Shown here: piece by piece, positions 1-5,829 of the stretch
Layout: each line of letters opens with the position of its first letter
How positions within the stretch are numbered: position 1 is the first letter of the stretch
Assembly: GCA_021784375.1 (NCBI GenBank)
Contig: JAJXSV010000153.1
Coordinates: 1 to 5,870 of the forward strand
From: Actinomycetes bacterium
GTDB taxonomy: Bacteria; Actinomycetota; Actinomycetes; S36-B12; UBA5976
Direction of reading: 5' to 3'
Length of the DNA stretch: 5,870 nt
Made by a program: the position numbers and the translations under genes
The notes under the pieces: model-generated
Told to the model about the DNA's origin: nothing
What the model saw: the letters and a program-made list of their open reading frames with translations, nothing else
Databases searched by the model: none

Positions 1-1
1 C

Positions 2-1255
2 CTGGGCACCACGCGTTGGCAGTTGCTTCGCAAGGTGCAGCTGCCGCTCGCGAAGCGCACCATCGTGGTGGGCGTGAACCAGACGATCATGGCGGCGCTC
101 TCCATGGTCACCATCGCGGCACTCATCGACGCGCCAGGCCTGGGTCAGGTCGTGGTGCAATCACTGCAGAAACTGGATGTCGGCACTTCGTTCCAGGCCG
201 GCCTGGCCATCGTCGTCATGGCCATCGTGCTCGACCGTTCCACGACTGCAGCAGCGGCGCGTGTCCAACGCGACACGGTGCGCGGGAGCCGCACGCACGT
301 CCGCCGTCGCCTCGGCCTCGGCCTCGGCCTGGCCGCGACCGTCGGGGCCGTGGTGGTCTCGTACATGTTCGTGTTCGCCGCGGACTTCCAGGGCGCCGGA
401 TTCATCGGCCAACCGGTAGCGAACTCCACGCAGCAGGCGGCCGACTGGGTCCAGTTGCACTGGGCGAGTGCGACTGCCTGGTACACGGACTGGGTGTCGA
501 ACTGGTTCCTCAACCCGCTGCAGTCCGCGTTGGTCGGGACCCCGTGGTTCATCACCGCGGCACTCGTGCTGCTCTTCGCATACGTGTTCGGCGGTCGCCG
601 TCTCATGCTGGTCTCCGCCGGGTTGCTCGCAGTGCTCGTGGGCACGGGACTCTGGTCGGATGCCATGGTCACGCTCTCCGCCACCTTCTTCGCGGCCTTC
701 ATCACCATGGTGCTCGGCATCGTGTTCGGCGCCTGGATGGGCCGGAACCGCCGCGTCGATCGCCTCCTGCGGCCGATCCTGGACGCGGGCCAGGTCCTGC
801 CCGCATTCGTCTACCTGGTGCCCTTCCTGGGCCTCTTCGGTGCGACGCGCTTCACTGCCATCCTGGCGGCTGTCGTGTACGCCGCTCCTGCTTCCATCAA
901 GCTCATCGCCGACGGCGTCCGCGGTGTACCGGAGACCATCCGCGAGGCCTCGGTATCGGCGGGGGCGAGCACCTGGCAGCTCATCACCAAGGTGGAGTTG
1001 CCGATGGCCCGGCACTCGATCGCGCTGGCAACCAACCAAGGGCTCATCTACGTGCTCGCCATGGTGGTGGTGGGCGGGCTGGTCGGTGCGGGTGGCCTCG
1101 GGTACCTCGTGGTGGCTGGCTTCGCCCAGTCGAGCCTGCGCGGCAAGGGGATGGCTGCCGGCCTGGCCATCGTCGTGCTCGGCATCCTCATCGATCGCAT
1201 CACGCAGGCCGCTTCGCGCCCGCGCCAACGTGCGGTGCTGACGAACGGCCACTGA
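2..1255 (+). CDS. Double-domain ABC transporter permease for glycine betaine/choline (ProW/OpuAB type), 5' end missing
   Basis: Inner-membrane permease of a quaternary-amine ABC importer. The frame is open to the left edge, so the start lies outside; 417 codons are visible (residues below count from position 2). Residues 1-75 are the end of one permease domain: a W-Q-L-L-x-K-V-x-L-P stretch, the distal part of the EAA coupling loop that contacts the ATPase, then helices ending in GLAIVV...DR. Residues around 90-205 are a linker with hydrophobic segments. A second complete domain follows, with its own EAA loop at about 315-337 (E315-A-S, G321, then KVELP) and the same GLAIVV...DR ending near residue 386. 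Most ProW/OpuAB proteins have one such domain and dimerise; this one appears to carry both in one chain. The substrate-binding lipoprotein gene follows 107 bp downstream, and the ATPase gene is probably upstream. Family assignment is firm. Choline versus glycine betaine specificity cannot be told from the sequence. Confidence 0.92.
   Translation: MGTTRWQLLRKVQLPLAKRTIVVGVNQTIMAALSMVTIAALIDAPGLGQVVVQSLQKLDVGTSFQAGLAIVVMAIVLDRSTTAAAARVQRDTVRGSRTHVRRRLGLGLGLAATVGAVVVSYMFVFAADFQGAGFIGQPVANSTQQAADWVQLHWASATAWYTDWVSNWFLNPLQSALVGTPWFITAALVLLFAYVFGGRRLMLVSAGLLAVLVGTGLWSDAMVTLSATFFAAFITMVLGIVFGAWMGRNRRVDRLLRPILDAGQVLPAFVYLVPFLGLFGATRFTAILAAVVYAAPASIKLIADGVRGVPETIREASVSAGASTWQLITKVELPMARHSIALATNQGLIYVLAMVVVGGLVGAGGLGYLVVAGFAQSSLRGKGMAAGLAIVVLGILIDRITQAASRPRQRAVLTNGH
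197..216 (+). repeat. Internal 20-bp direct repeat, copy 1 (permease gene)
   Basis: An exact 20-bp match (begins gccggcctgg) recurs at 1157-1176, exactly 960 bp (320 codons) downstream in the same frame. It encodes the AGLAIVV helix start near the end of each permease domain, marking the two domains as tandem copies. Confidence 0.85.
1157..1176 (+). repeat. Internal 20-bp direct repeat, copy 2 (permease gene)
   Basis: Second copy of the repeat at 197-216. It lies at the equivalent place in the second permease domain and encodes the same AGLAIVV residues in the same frame. Confidence 0.85.
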
Positions 1256-1292
1256 GCGGGCAACCGCTCACAGCTGAGCGGGCAACCGCTCT
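1252..1292 (+). repeat. Tandem identical hairpins with GCAA loops between permease and binding-protein genes
   Basis: An 18-bp unit (ctgagcgggcaaccgctc) occurs twice, at 1252-1269 and 1274-1291, with a 4-bp spacer. Each unit is a palindrome that folds into a gagcgg/ccgctc stem closed by a GCAA loop, a GNRA-type tetraloop. The first stem extends by one more T-A pair (1253-1270) and contains the permease stop codon TGA at 1253-1255. No T-tract follows, so this is not a classical intrinsic terminator. Plausible roles, all inferred, are partial termination, protection of mRNA ends, or setting a different expression level for the binding protein than for the permease. Because the arms are identical, the two units can also pair with each other. 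Confidence 0.8.
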
Positions 1293-1300
1293 CAAAGGTT

Positions 1301-1345
1301 CCATCGGTCGCCTGGCCGGTGGTTGAAAATGACCGCTTGCGGTCA
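1301..1345 (+). promoter_or_regulatory. Two further stem-loops in the leader of the binding-protein gene
   Basis: Positions 1301-1307 can pair with 1316-1322 (7 bp, one G-U, 8-nt loop). Positions 1330-1335 pair with 1340-1345 (tgaccg/cggtca, loop cttg). The second hairpin ends 8 nt before the GGAGG ribosome-binding site (1354-1358), so it could influence translation of the lipoprotein gene. No ligand-binding RNA family is recognised and no convincing promoter is seen here, so a regulatory role is inference only. Confidence 0.4.
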
Positions 1346-1362
1346 GGGGCAATGGAGGAAGT

Positions 1363-2352
1363 ATGACGAATCGACTGCACGGCGGGGTGCTCATCGCCGC
1401 AGCAGCATCGCTCGTGCTGACCGCTTGCGGCGCTGCGACGACGAGCACCAGCTCATCGTCCTCCGCCGCTTCAACGACGGCCGCGTCATCCGCGGCCTCG
1501 ACGGCGGCCTGCGGCACGTTCAGCATGGCGATCAACCCGTGGGTCGGCTACGAGGCCAATGCCGCGGTGATCCAGTACGTGGCGGAGAAGCAACTCGGCT
1601 GCACCGTGACGACGAAGAACATCAGCGAGCAGGTGGCGTGGCAGGGCTTCGCCACCGGCGAGATCGATGCGATCGTCGAGAACTGGGGTCACACGGACCT
1701 CGTCCAGAAGTACATCACGACGCAGAAGGTCGCCGAGGACTTCGGCCCCACCGGCAACGAGGGCATCATCGGCTGGTACATCGTGCCTTGGATGGTGAAG
1801 AAGTACCCGGACATCACCGACTGGAAGAACCTCAACAAGTACGCCAGCCTCTTCAAGACCTCTGAGTCCGGCAGCCTCGGGCAGTTCTCCGACGGTGACC
1901 CGGCCTACGTCACCAACGATGAGGCGCTGATGAAGAACCTGAAGCTCAACTACAAGGTCGTCTACCTCGGCTCCGAGGCTGCGCTGATCCAGGGCTTCCG
2001 CAACGCTGAGGCCCAGAAGAAGCCCTTCCTCGGCTACTTCTACGAGCCGCAGTGGTTCCTCTCCGAGGTGCCGCTGGTCCACATCAAGCTGCCGGCGTAC
2101 ACGCCTGGTTGCGACGCTGTGGCCGCGAAGATCGCCTGCGACTACCCGCCGTACCACCTGAACAAGATCGTGTCGACGAAGTTCGCGAACTCCGGCTCGC
2201 CGGCTGTGAAGCTCATCAAGAACTTCAACTGGACGAACGCTGACCAGAACCTGGTCGCGAAGTACATCACGGTCGACAAGATGAGCGATGCGGATGCGGC
2301 GGCCAAGTGGGTGGCTGCGAACCAGGCCAAGGTCGACGCCTGGCTGAAGTAA
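1363..2352 (+). CDS. Quaternary-amine ABC transporter substrate-binding lipoprotein (OpuAC/ProX family)
   Basis: Extracellular receptor that delivers glycine betaine, choline or a similar compound to the neighbouring permease. The 329-residue protein starts at an ATG preceded by GGAGG at 1354-1358. It has an Arg-containing N-terminus, a hydrophobic core and a lipobox L19-T-A-C22, so Cys22 should be lipidated and anchored to the membrane. Residues 24-49 form a Ser/Thr/Ala-rich flexible linker. The OpuAC-type domain then runs from about residue 52 to the end. Aromatic residues that fit a cation-binding box are visible at W60 (NPWVGYEAN), W108 (VENWGHT), W138/W143 (GWYIVPW) and W231 (GYFYEPQW); which of these actually bind ligand is not proven. 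C250 and C259 flank a short loop and could form a disulfide, as could C50 and C80. The gene is full length for the family and lies between the permease and betA, supporting choline or betaine as ligand. Confidence 0.94.
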   Translation: MTNRLHGGVLIAAAASLVLTACGAATTSTSSSSSAASTTAASSAASTAACGTFSMAINPWVGYEANAAVIQYVAEKQLGCTVTTKNISEQVAWQGFATGEIDAIVENWGHTDLVQKYITTQKVAEDFGPTGNEGIIGWYIVPWMVKKYPDITDWKNLNKYASLFKTSESGSLGQFSDGDPAYVTNDEALMKNLKLNYKVVYLGSEAALIQGFRNAEAQKKPFLGYFYEPQWFLSEVPLVHIKLPAYTPGCDAVAAKIACDYPPYHLNKIVSTKFANSGSPAVKLIKNFNWTNADQNLVAKYITVDKMSDADAAAKWVAANQAKVDAWLK

Positions 2353-2357
2353 CAACT

Positions 2358-2415
2358 TGGAACTGCGGTTCCACGTGGTGGTTCCCCGGACCTTCGGGTC
2401 TGGGGAACCACCGTG
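2358..2415 (+). terminator. Compound hairpin with UUCG loop between binding-protein gene and betA
   Basis: A small stem-loop (2358-2363 with 2368-2373, tggaac/gttcca, loop tgcg) directly abuts a long one. The long stem pairs 2374-2392 with 2397-2415 over 19 bp, including three G-U pairs, and is closed by c(ttcg)g, an unusually stable RNA tetraloop. It begins 22 nt after the lipoprotein stop. There is no T-run after it (cttctcact follows), so it may be an actinobacterial-style U-less terminator, an attenuator that lowers betA expression, or an mRNA-stabilising element. It excludes a GTG at 2413 as the betA start, since that codon sits in the 3' arm. Confidence 0.7.
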
Positions 2416-2435
2416 CTTCTCACTAGGTTGCATGA

Positions 2436-2442
2436 AGAAGGG
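2436..2442 (+). promoter_or_regulatory. Ribosome-binding site that sets the betA start
   Basis: The purine-rich agaaggg lies 9 nt before the ATG at 2452 but directly touches the in-frame ATG at 2443. The spacing favours 2452, although 2443 (three residues longer) cannot be excluded. Confidence 0.55.
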
Positions 2443-2451
2443 ATGGCTGTC

Positions 2452-4095
2452 ATGGGGAAGACGTACGACTACATCATCGTTGGCGGGGGTTCTGCGGGCA
2501 GTGTGCTCGCGAACCGGTTGAGCGCCGATCCCGGCAACCAGGTGCTGGTGCTGGAGGCCGGGCGCAAGGACTCATGGTGGGACATCTTCATCCACATGCC
2601 AGCGGCCCTGACCTATCCGATCGGCTCCCGCTTCTACGACTGGAAGTACGAGTCCGAGCCCGAGCCGTTCATGAACAACCGCCGGATCTACCACGCACGC
2701 GGCAAGGTGCTCGGTGGCTCGGGATCCATCAACGGCATGATCTTCCAGCGCGGCAATCCCATGGACTACGACCGTTGGGCCACGCAGCCCGGTTGTGAAC
2801 GCTGGTCGTTCGCACACTGCCTGCCGTACTTCAAGCGCATGGAGAACAACACCTCCGTCGCGGACACCGTCTGGCGCGGCCACGACGGGCCGCTGGAGTT
2901 GGAGAAGGGTCCGGCCACCAACACCCTGTTCGAAGGCTTCTTCCGCGCCGCCCGTCAGGCCGGTTTCCACCTCACCGATGATGTGAACGGCTACCGTCAG
3001 GAGGGCTTCGCGCCCTTCGATCGCAACATCCGGCGCGGCCGTCGACTCTCCTCCTCCGGGGCCTACATCAAGCCCATTCGGAAGCGCGCCAACCTGACGG
3101 TCACGACCCGGGCGTTCGTGCGCAAGGTCGTGTTCGAAGGGGAACGCGCGGTCGGCGTCGAGGCCACGATCCGCGGCAACACCGAGGTCATCCGCGGCCG
3201 GGAGATCATCCTCTGCGGTGGCTCCATCAACAGCCCGCAGCTGCTCATGGTGTCGGGCGTGGGTCCCGCCCAGGACCTGCAGAAGCTGGGTATCAAGGTC
3301 ATCAAGGACCTGCCCGGCGTGGGCAAGAACCTGCAGGACCACCTCGAGGTCTACGTGCAGTACGCCTGCAAGCTGCCCGTCTCCATGCAGCCGGCGCTCG
3401 AGAAGTGGCGCATGCCCTGGATCGGGTTGCAGTGGCTCTTCCGCAAGGGGCCCGCGGCGACAAACCACTTCGAAGGGGGCGGCTTCTCGCGCAGCAATGA
3501 CGAAGTGAAGTGGCCCAACCTCATGTACCACTTCCTCCCGGTGGCCATCCGCTATGACGGGACCAAGCCCACGGGCGGCCACGGCTACCAGGTCCACATC
3601 GGCCCCATGTACTCGGACGTGCGCGGCGAGCTCACGCTGAAGAGCGCCGATCCGAAGGTGCATCCCGCGCTGCAGTTCAACTACCTGTCCACCCCGAATG
3701 ACCGTCGCGAGTGGATCGAGGCGATCCGCCAGGCCCGCTTCATCCTCAACCAACCGGCCATGGCGCCCTTCAACGATGGTGAGATCTCGCCTGGACCGTC
3801 CGTCGAGACCGATGACGAGATCCTGGCCTGGGTGTCGCGGGACGCCGAGACGGCCCTTCATCCCTCGTGCACCTGCAAGATGGGCACCGATGAGATGGCC
3901 GTCGTGCATCCGGATTCCCTGCGCGTCCACGGTGTCGAGGGCCTACGCGTCGTCGATGCCTCGGTCTTCCCGTTCGTGACGAACGCCAACATCTACGCAC
4001 CGGTGATGATGGTGGCGGAGAAGGCGGCGGACCTCATCCTGGGCAAGGCGCCGGCTGAGCCGCAGACCACCGAGTACTACCGGCACGGCGAGTGA
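2452..4095 (+). CDS. betA: Choline dehydrogenase, GMC oxidoreductase family
   Basis: FAD-dependent enzyme that oxidises choline to betaine aldehyde; BetA proteins can also take the aldehyde on to glycine betaine. With the start at 2452 it has 547 residues, close to E. coli BetA (about 556). The ADP-binding fold is G11-G-G-S-A-G16 with the acidic residue E35. The first GMC signature is around residues 82-102 ([14 protein letters not shown]), preceded by [10 protein letters not shown] as in BetA. The second signature is at about 257-270 ([10 protein letters not shown]). The catalytic His is H470 in HPSCTCKMG. The position where choline-oxidising GMC enzymes usually have Asn, or His in some BetA, reads Tyr515 here (NANIYAP). 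The position of the covalent-FAD His of choline oxidase is Ile93, so FAD is probably non-covalent, as in BetA. Similarity runs over the whole length, more to the BetA of Gram-positive bacteria than to that of E. coli (from memory). It lies downstream of the betaine/choline transporter genes on the same strand. No betB is visible. Confidence 0.94.
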   Translation: MGKTYDYIIVGGGSAGSVLANRLSADPGNQVLVLEAGRKDSWWDIFIHMPAALTYPIGSRFYDWKYESEPEPFMNNRRIYHARGKVLGGSGSINGMIFQRGNPMDYDRWATQPGCERWSFAHCLPYFKRMENNTSVADTVWRGHDGPLELEKGPATNTLFEGFFRAARQAGFHLTDDVNGYRQEGFAPFDRNIRRGRRLSSSGAYIKPIRKRANLTVTTRAFVRKVVFEGERAVGVEATIRGNTEVIRGREIILCGGSINSPQLLMVSGVGPAQDLQKLGIKVIKDLPGVGKNLQDHLEVYVQYACKLPVSMQPALEKWRMPWIGLQWLFRKGPAATNHFEGGGFSRSNDEVKWPNLMYHFLPVAIRYDGTKPTGGHGYQVHIGPMYSDVRGELTLKSADPKVHPALQFNYLSTPNDRREWIEAIRQARFILNQPAMAPFNDGEISPGPSVETDDEILAWVSRDAETALHPSCTCKMGTDEMAVVHPDSLRVHGVEGLRVVDASVFPFVTNANIYAPVMMVAEKAADLILGKAPAEPQTTEYYRHGE

Positions 4096-4099
4096 GCGA

Positions 4100-4129
4100 C
4101 TGAGCGGCGTGGCAACCCACGTCGCTCAG
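4100..4129. terminator. Shared hairpin between convergent betA and diguanylate cyclase genes
   Basis: Positions 4100-4112 pair with 4117-4129 (13 bp including one G-U, loop caac), starting 5 bp after the betA stop. The minus-strand cyclase gene ends inside the right arm (stop at 4128-4126). Its position between converging genes fits a bidirectional terminator, but neither strand has a T-run after the stem. The outer stem ctgagcgg/cgctcag and the ggcaacc loop region repeat the core of the tandem hairpins at 1252-1292. Confidence 0.7.
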
Positions 4130-5718
4130 CGCGCGTGCGCGCTGCTCGGGACTCCGGGCACCCAGGCCACTGCGCGGTCGCGCCCTGCGCGCTTCGCGTC
4201 GTAGAGGGCCGCGTCGGCACGCCGGAAGGCGGTGTCGGGGTCGACCCAGTCAGCCCTGCTCACCGCGGTGCTGCCGATGGAGACGGTGATGATGCCGACG
4301 GCGCTGCCGGGATGGGGGATCCCCAGGCCGCGGATCGATCGCTGGACCCTCGCGACGAGCGCCGTGAGTCCCTCGGGCGAGCTGACCGCGAACAGGGCGG
4401 CGAATTCCTCGCCGCCGACCCTGAAGCAGTAGTCGCTGTCCCGACGCAGGCAGCCCTGGAGCGCAAGGGCCACCGCCTTGAGCACCCGGTCGCCCTCTGC
4501 GTGCCCGTTGGCGTCATTGAAGGCCTTGAACTCGTCGATGTCGATGACGGCGAGGCCGATGATGCCCTCGTTCCTGCTCACCTGCGCGAACAGCGCTCGC
4601 GAGATCTCGTCGTAGTGGCGGCGGTTGTAGAGGCCCGTGAGTCCGTCGCGGATGGCGAGCGCTCGCACGCGTCGCCAGGCCAGGCCGAGCTCCCAGAGCA
4701 GCAGGAGGATGAGCAGGATGAACAGCCCGGCCAGTGACTGGGTGAGCGCCTGCTCGACGGCGGCGGCACGGGCCTGGCTGATGTTCGTGCTGGTCACCAG
4801 CCACCAACCCGACGTGGGGATCGGTTGGGCGATGATGTGCTCGCCTCGGACCTCAACGGAGTGGCCCGCCCTGAGCCTCAGCCACTGCGAGGCACTGAGC
4901 GTCAGGTTGTCGCCGTGCATGGGCTTGCCGTTGCCGTCGAAGAGCAGGGTCCGCGAGTTCGGAATGGGGCTGCTGGCGCCGATGCGGAGGAAGGTGCCGA
5001 GCGTGACATCGATGCTGGCGACGCCGATGAACCTGCCCTGCGCGTAGACCGGGTCGCTCACCGTGGCCATCCAACCCTTGCCCGCCAGGTCCACGTACAT
5101 CGGTGTCCAGAACTGTCGGCGGGTGGGATCGAGTCGGGGGCGACCGAGGCGGAAGAAGTCCATGTTCAGCATGGCGTCGCTGTAGTAGGTGCCAGGTCTG
5201 TCGGAGTACGGGTACAGGTAGATGAAGCGACGGGCCGAGGTGTAGTAGCACCAGGGGATGTCCGGGTTGCGCTGGAGCACGACCTGGCAGACGGTGTTCA
5301 ACGCACGGGTGGCCTGGATCTCGCGCCAGGTCGGCGAGCCCGGCTGGGGCAGCGGTCCCTCGCCGCTCACGCTGCCGAGGGCGTGCCGATCACGGGCGCC
5401 CACACTCACATAGCCGCTGCCCACGGCCTGCCGGGTCAGTTCGACTACGGGCGGCGCGCTGGTCCCCGACGCGAGGGCGCCGGCGACCTCGGCGTCGAGC
5501 GTGGCTGCGAAGTCCGCGAACCTGGCGAGCTCGCGGTCGTAGGCGATCTCCGCGTGCTCCGCGTGGCTGGCGATGAGCGTGTACCGGTGCTCGAGTTGCG
5601 CATGCAGGTTCCATGCGAACAGGGAGGCGCCGAGGGCCGCTACGAGCAGGATCGCCATGGCTTGGGCCAGGCCCAGACGGCGCCACCGAGGACGCCCTGA
5701 GGGTCCTGCGGCGGCCAT
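4126..5718 (-). CDS. Membrane diguanylate cyclase with dCache-like sensor and GGDEF domain
   Basis: Makes the second messenger c-di-GMP from two GTP in response to an external signal. Numbering below is from a possible TTG four codons upstream (5730); the preferred start is ATG at 5718 (residue 5), preceded by GGGGG at 5728-5724, giving 530 residues. A transmembrane helix at about 21-40 is followed by an extracytoplasmic region (about 41-330). That region has features of a double Cache sensor: W160 then YYTSARRFIYLYPY, then FWTPMYVD and a V-x-D-V-T-L strand ending near 244. A second helix spans about 333-352. The GGDEF domain (about 358-523) has RDGLTGLYNRR, the metal-binding D397 in IDIDEFK, N405 and D414, the GGEEF signature at 439-443, and an RxxD inhibitory site at 430-433 with the usual five-residue spacing. 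All key residues are present, so it should be active and subject to product inhibition. No EAL domain. Convergent with betA; the sensed ligand is unknown. Confidence 0.94.
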   Translation of the reverse strand: MAAAGPSGRPRWRRLGLAQAMAILLVAALGASLFAWNLHAQLEHRYTLIASHAEHAEIAYDRELARFADFAATLDAEVAGALASGTSAPPVVELTRQAVGSGYVSVGARDRHALGSVSGEGPLPQPGSPTWREIQATRALNTVCQVVLQRNPDIPWCYYTSARRFIYLYPYSDRPGTYYSDAMLNMDFFRLGRPRLDPTRRQFWTPMYVDLAGKGWMATVSDPVYAQGRFIGVASIDVTLGTFLRIGASSPIPNSRTLLFDGNGKPMHGDNLTLSASQWLRLRAGHSVEVRGEHIIAQPIPTSGWWLVTSTNISQARAAAVEQALTQSLAGLFILLILLLLWELGLAWRRVRALAIRDGLTGLYNRRHYDEISRALFAQVSRNEGIIGLAVIDIDEFKAFNDANGHAEGDRVLKAVALALQGCLRRDSDYCFRVGGEEFAALFAVSSPEGLTALVARVQRSIRGLGIPHPGSAVGIITVSIGSTAVSRADWVDPDTAFRRADAALYDAKRAGRDRAVAWVPGVPSSAHAR

Positions 5719-5722
5719 GTCA

Positions 5723-5728
5723 TCCCCC
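5723..5728 (-). promoter_or_regulatory. Ribosome-binding site that sets the cyclase start
   Basis: Read on the minus strand, a GGGGGA run stands 4-5 nt before the ATG at 5718. The alternative TTG at 5730 has no purine-rich sequence before it, so the ATG is preferred. Confidence 0.55.
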
Positions 5729-5771
5729 AATGAACGCGGTTCGCTGGTGGAAAGGCTAGTCCGTGTGTCGA

Positions 5772-5791
5772 CGACGGTCGAAAACTGAACA
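5772..5791 (+). repeat. IS end repeat, copy 1
   Basis: cgacggtcgaaaactgaaca; matches 5796-5814 except for one base missing and one substitution in the second copy. It overlaps an imperfect palindrome at 5777-5799 (9-bp stem with one bulged A, loop gaac). It is probably a transposase-binding site. Confidence 0.65.
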
Positions 5792-5795
5792 GTTT

Positions 5796-5814
5796 CGACG
5801 GTGAAAAGTGAACA
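5796..5814 (+). repeat. IS end repeat, copy 2
   Basis: cgacggtgaaaagtgaaca; second copy of the repeat at 5772-5791, with a 24-bp period, ending 15 bp before the transposase start. Confidence 0.65.
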
Positions 5815-5829
5815 CTCAACGATTGGGGA

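Noticed and set aside
16..1326. Long open frames overlapping the permease gene on both strands, rich in Arg/His/Gly
   Set aside because: They are by-products of high-GC codon use: composition is unlike real proteins, no motif is present, and the permease frame has clear conserved motifs. The same holds for the antisense frames over betA and the cyclase.
1323..1351. ttgaaa at 1323-1328 as a -35 box for the binding-protein gene
   Set aside because: Nothing resembling a -10 box lies 16-18 bp downstream, and the segment is occupied by a hairpin.
2413..2451. GTG at 2413 as the betA start
   Set aside because: It lies in the 3' arm of the long hairpin, has no ribosome-binding site, and adds 13 residues before the FAD-binding fold that BetA proteins lack.
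5190..5260. Amino-acid-binding motif in the cyclase sensor (Y163, R168, Y171)
   Set aside because: The spacing partly resembles the known dCache amino-acid motif YxxxxRxWY, but the Trp is Ile and YTSARxFIYxYP is, as I recall, common in cyclase sensors generally. It is not enough to name a ligand.
4126..5730. TTG at 5730 as the cyclase start
   Set aside because: The ATG at 5718 has a well-placed GGGGG before it, while the TTG has none; the difference is only four residues.
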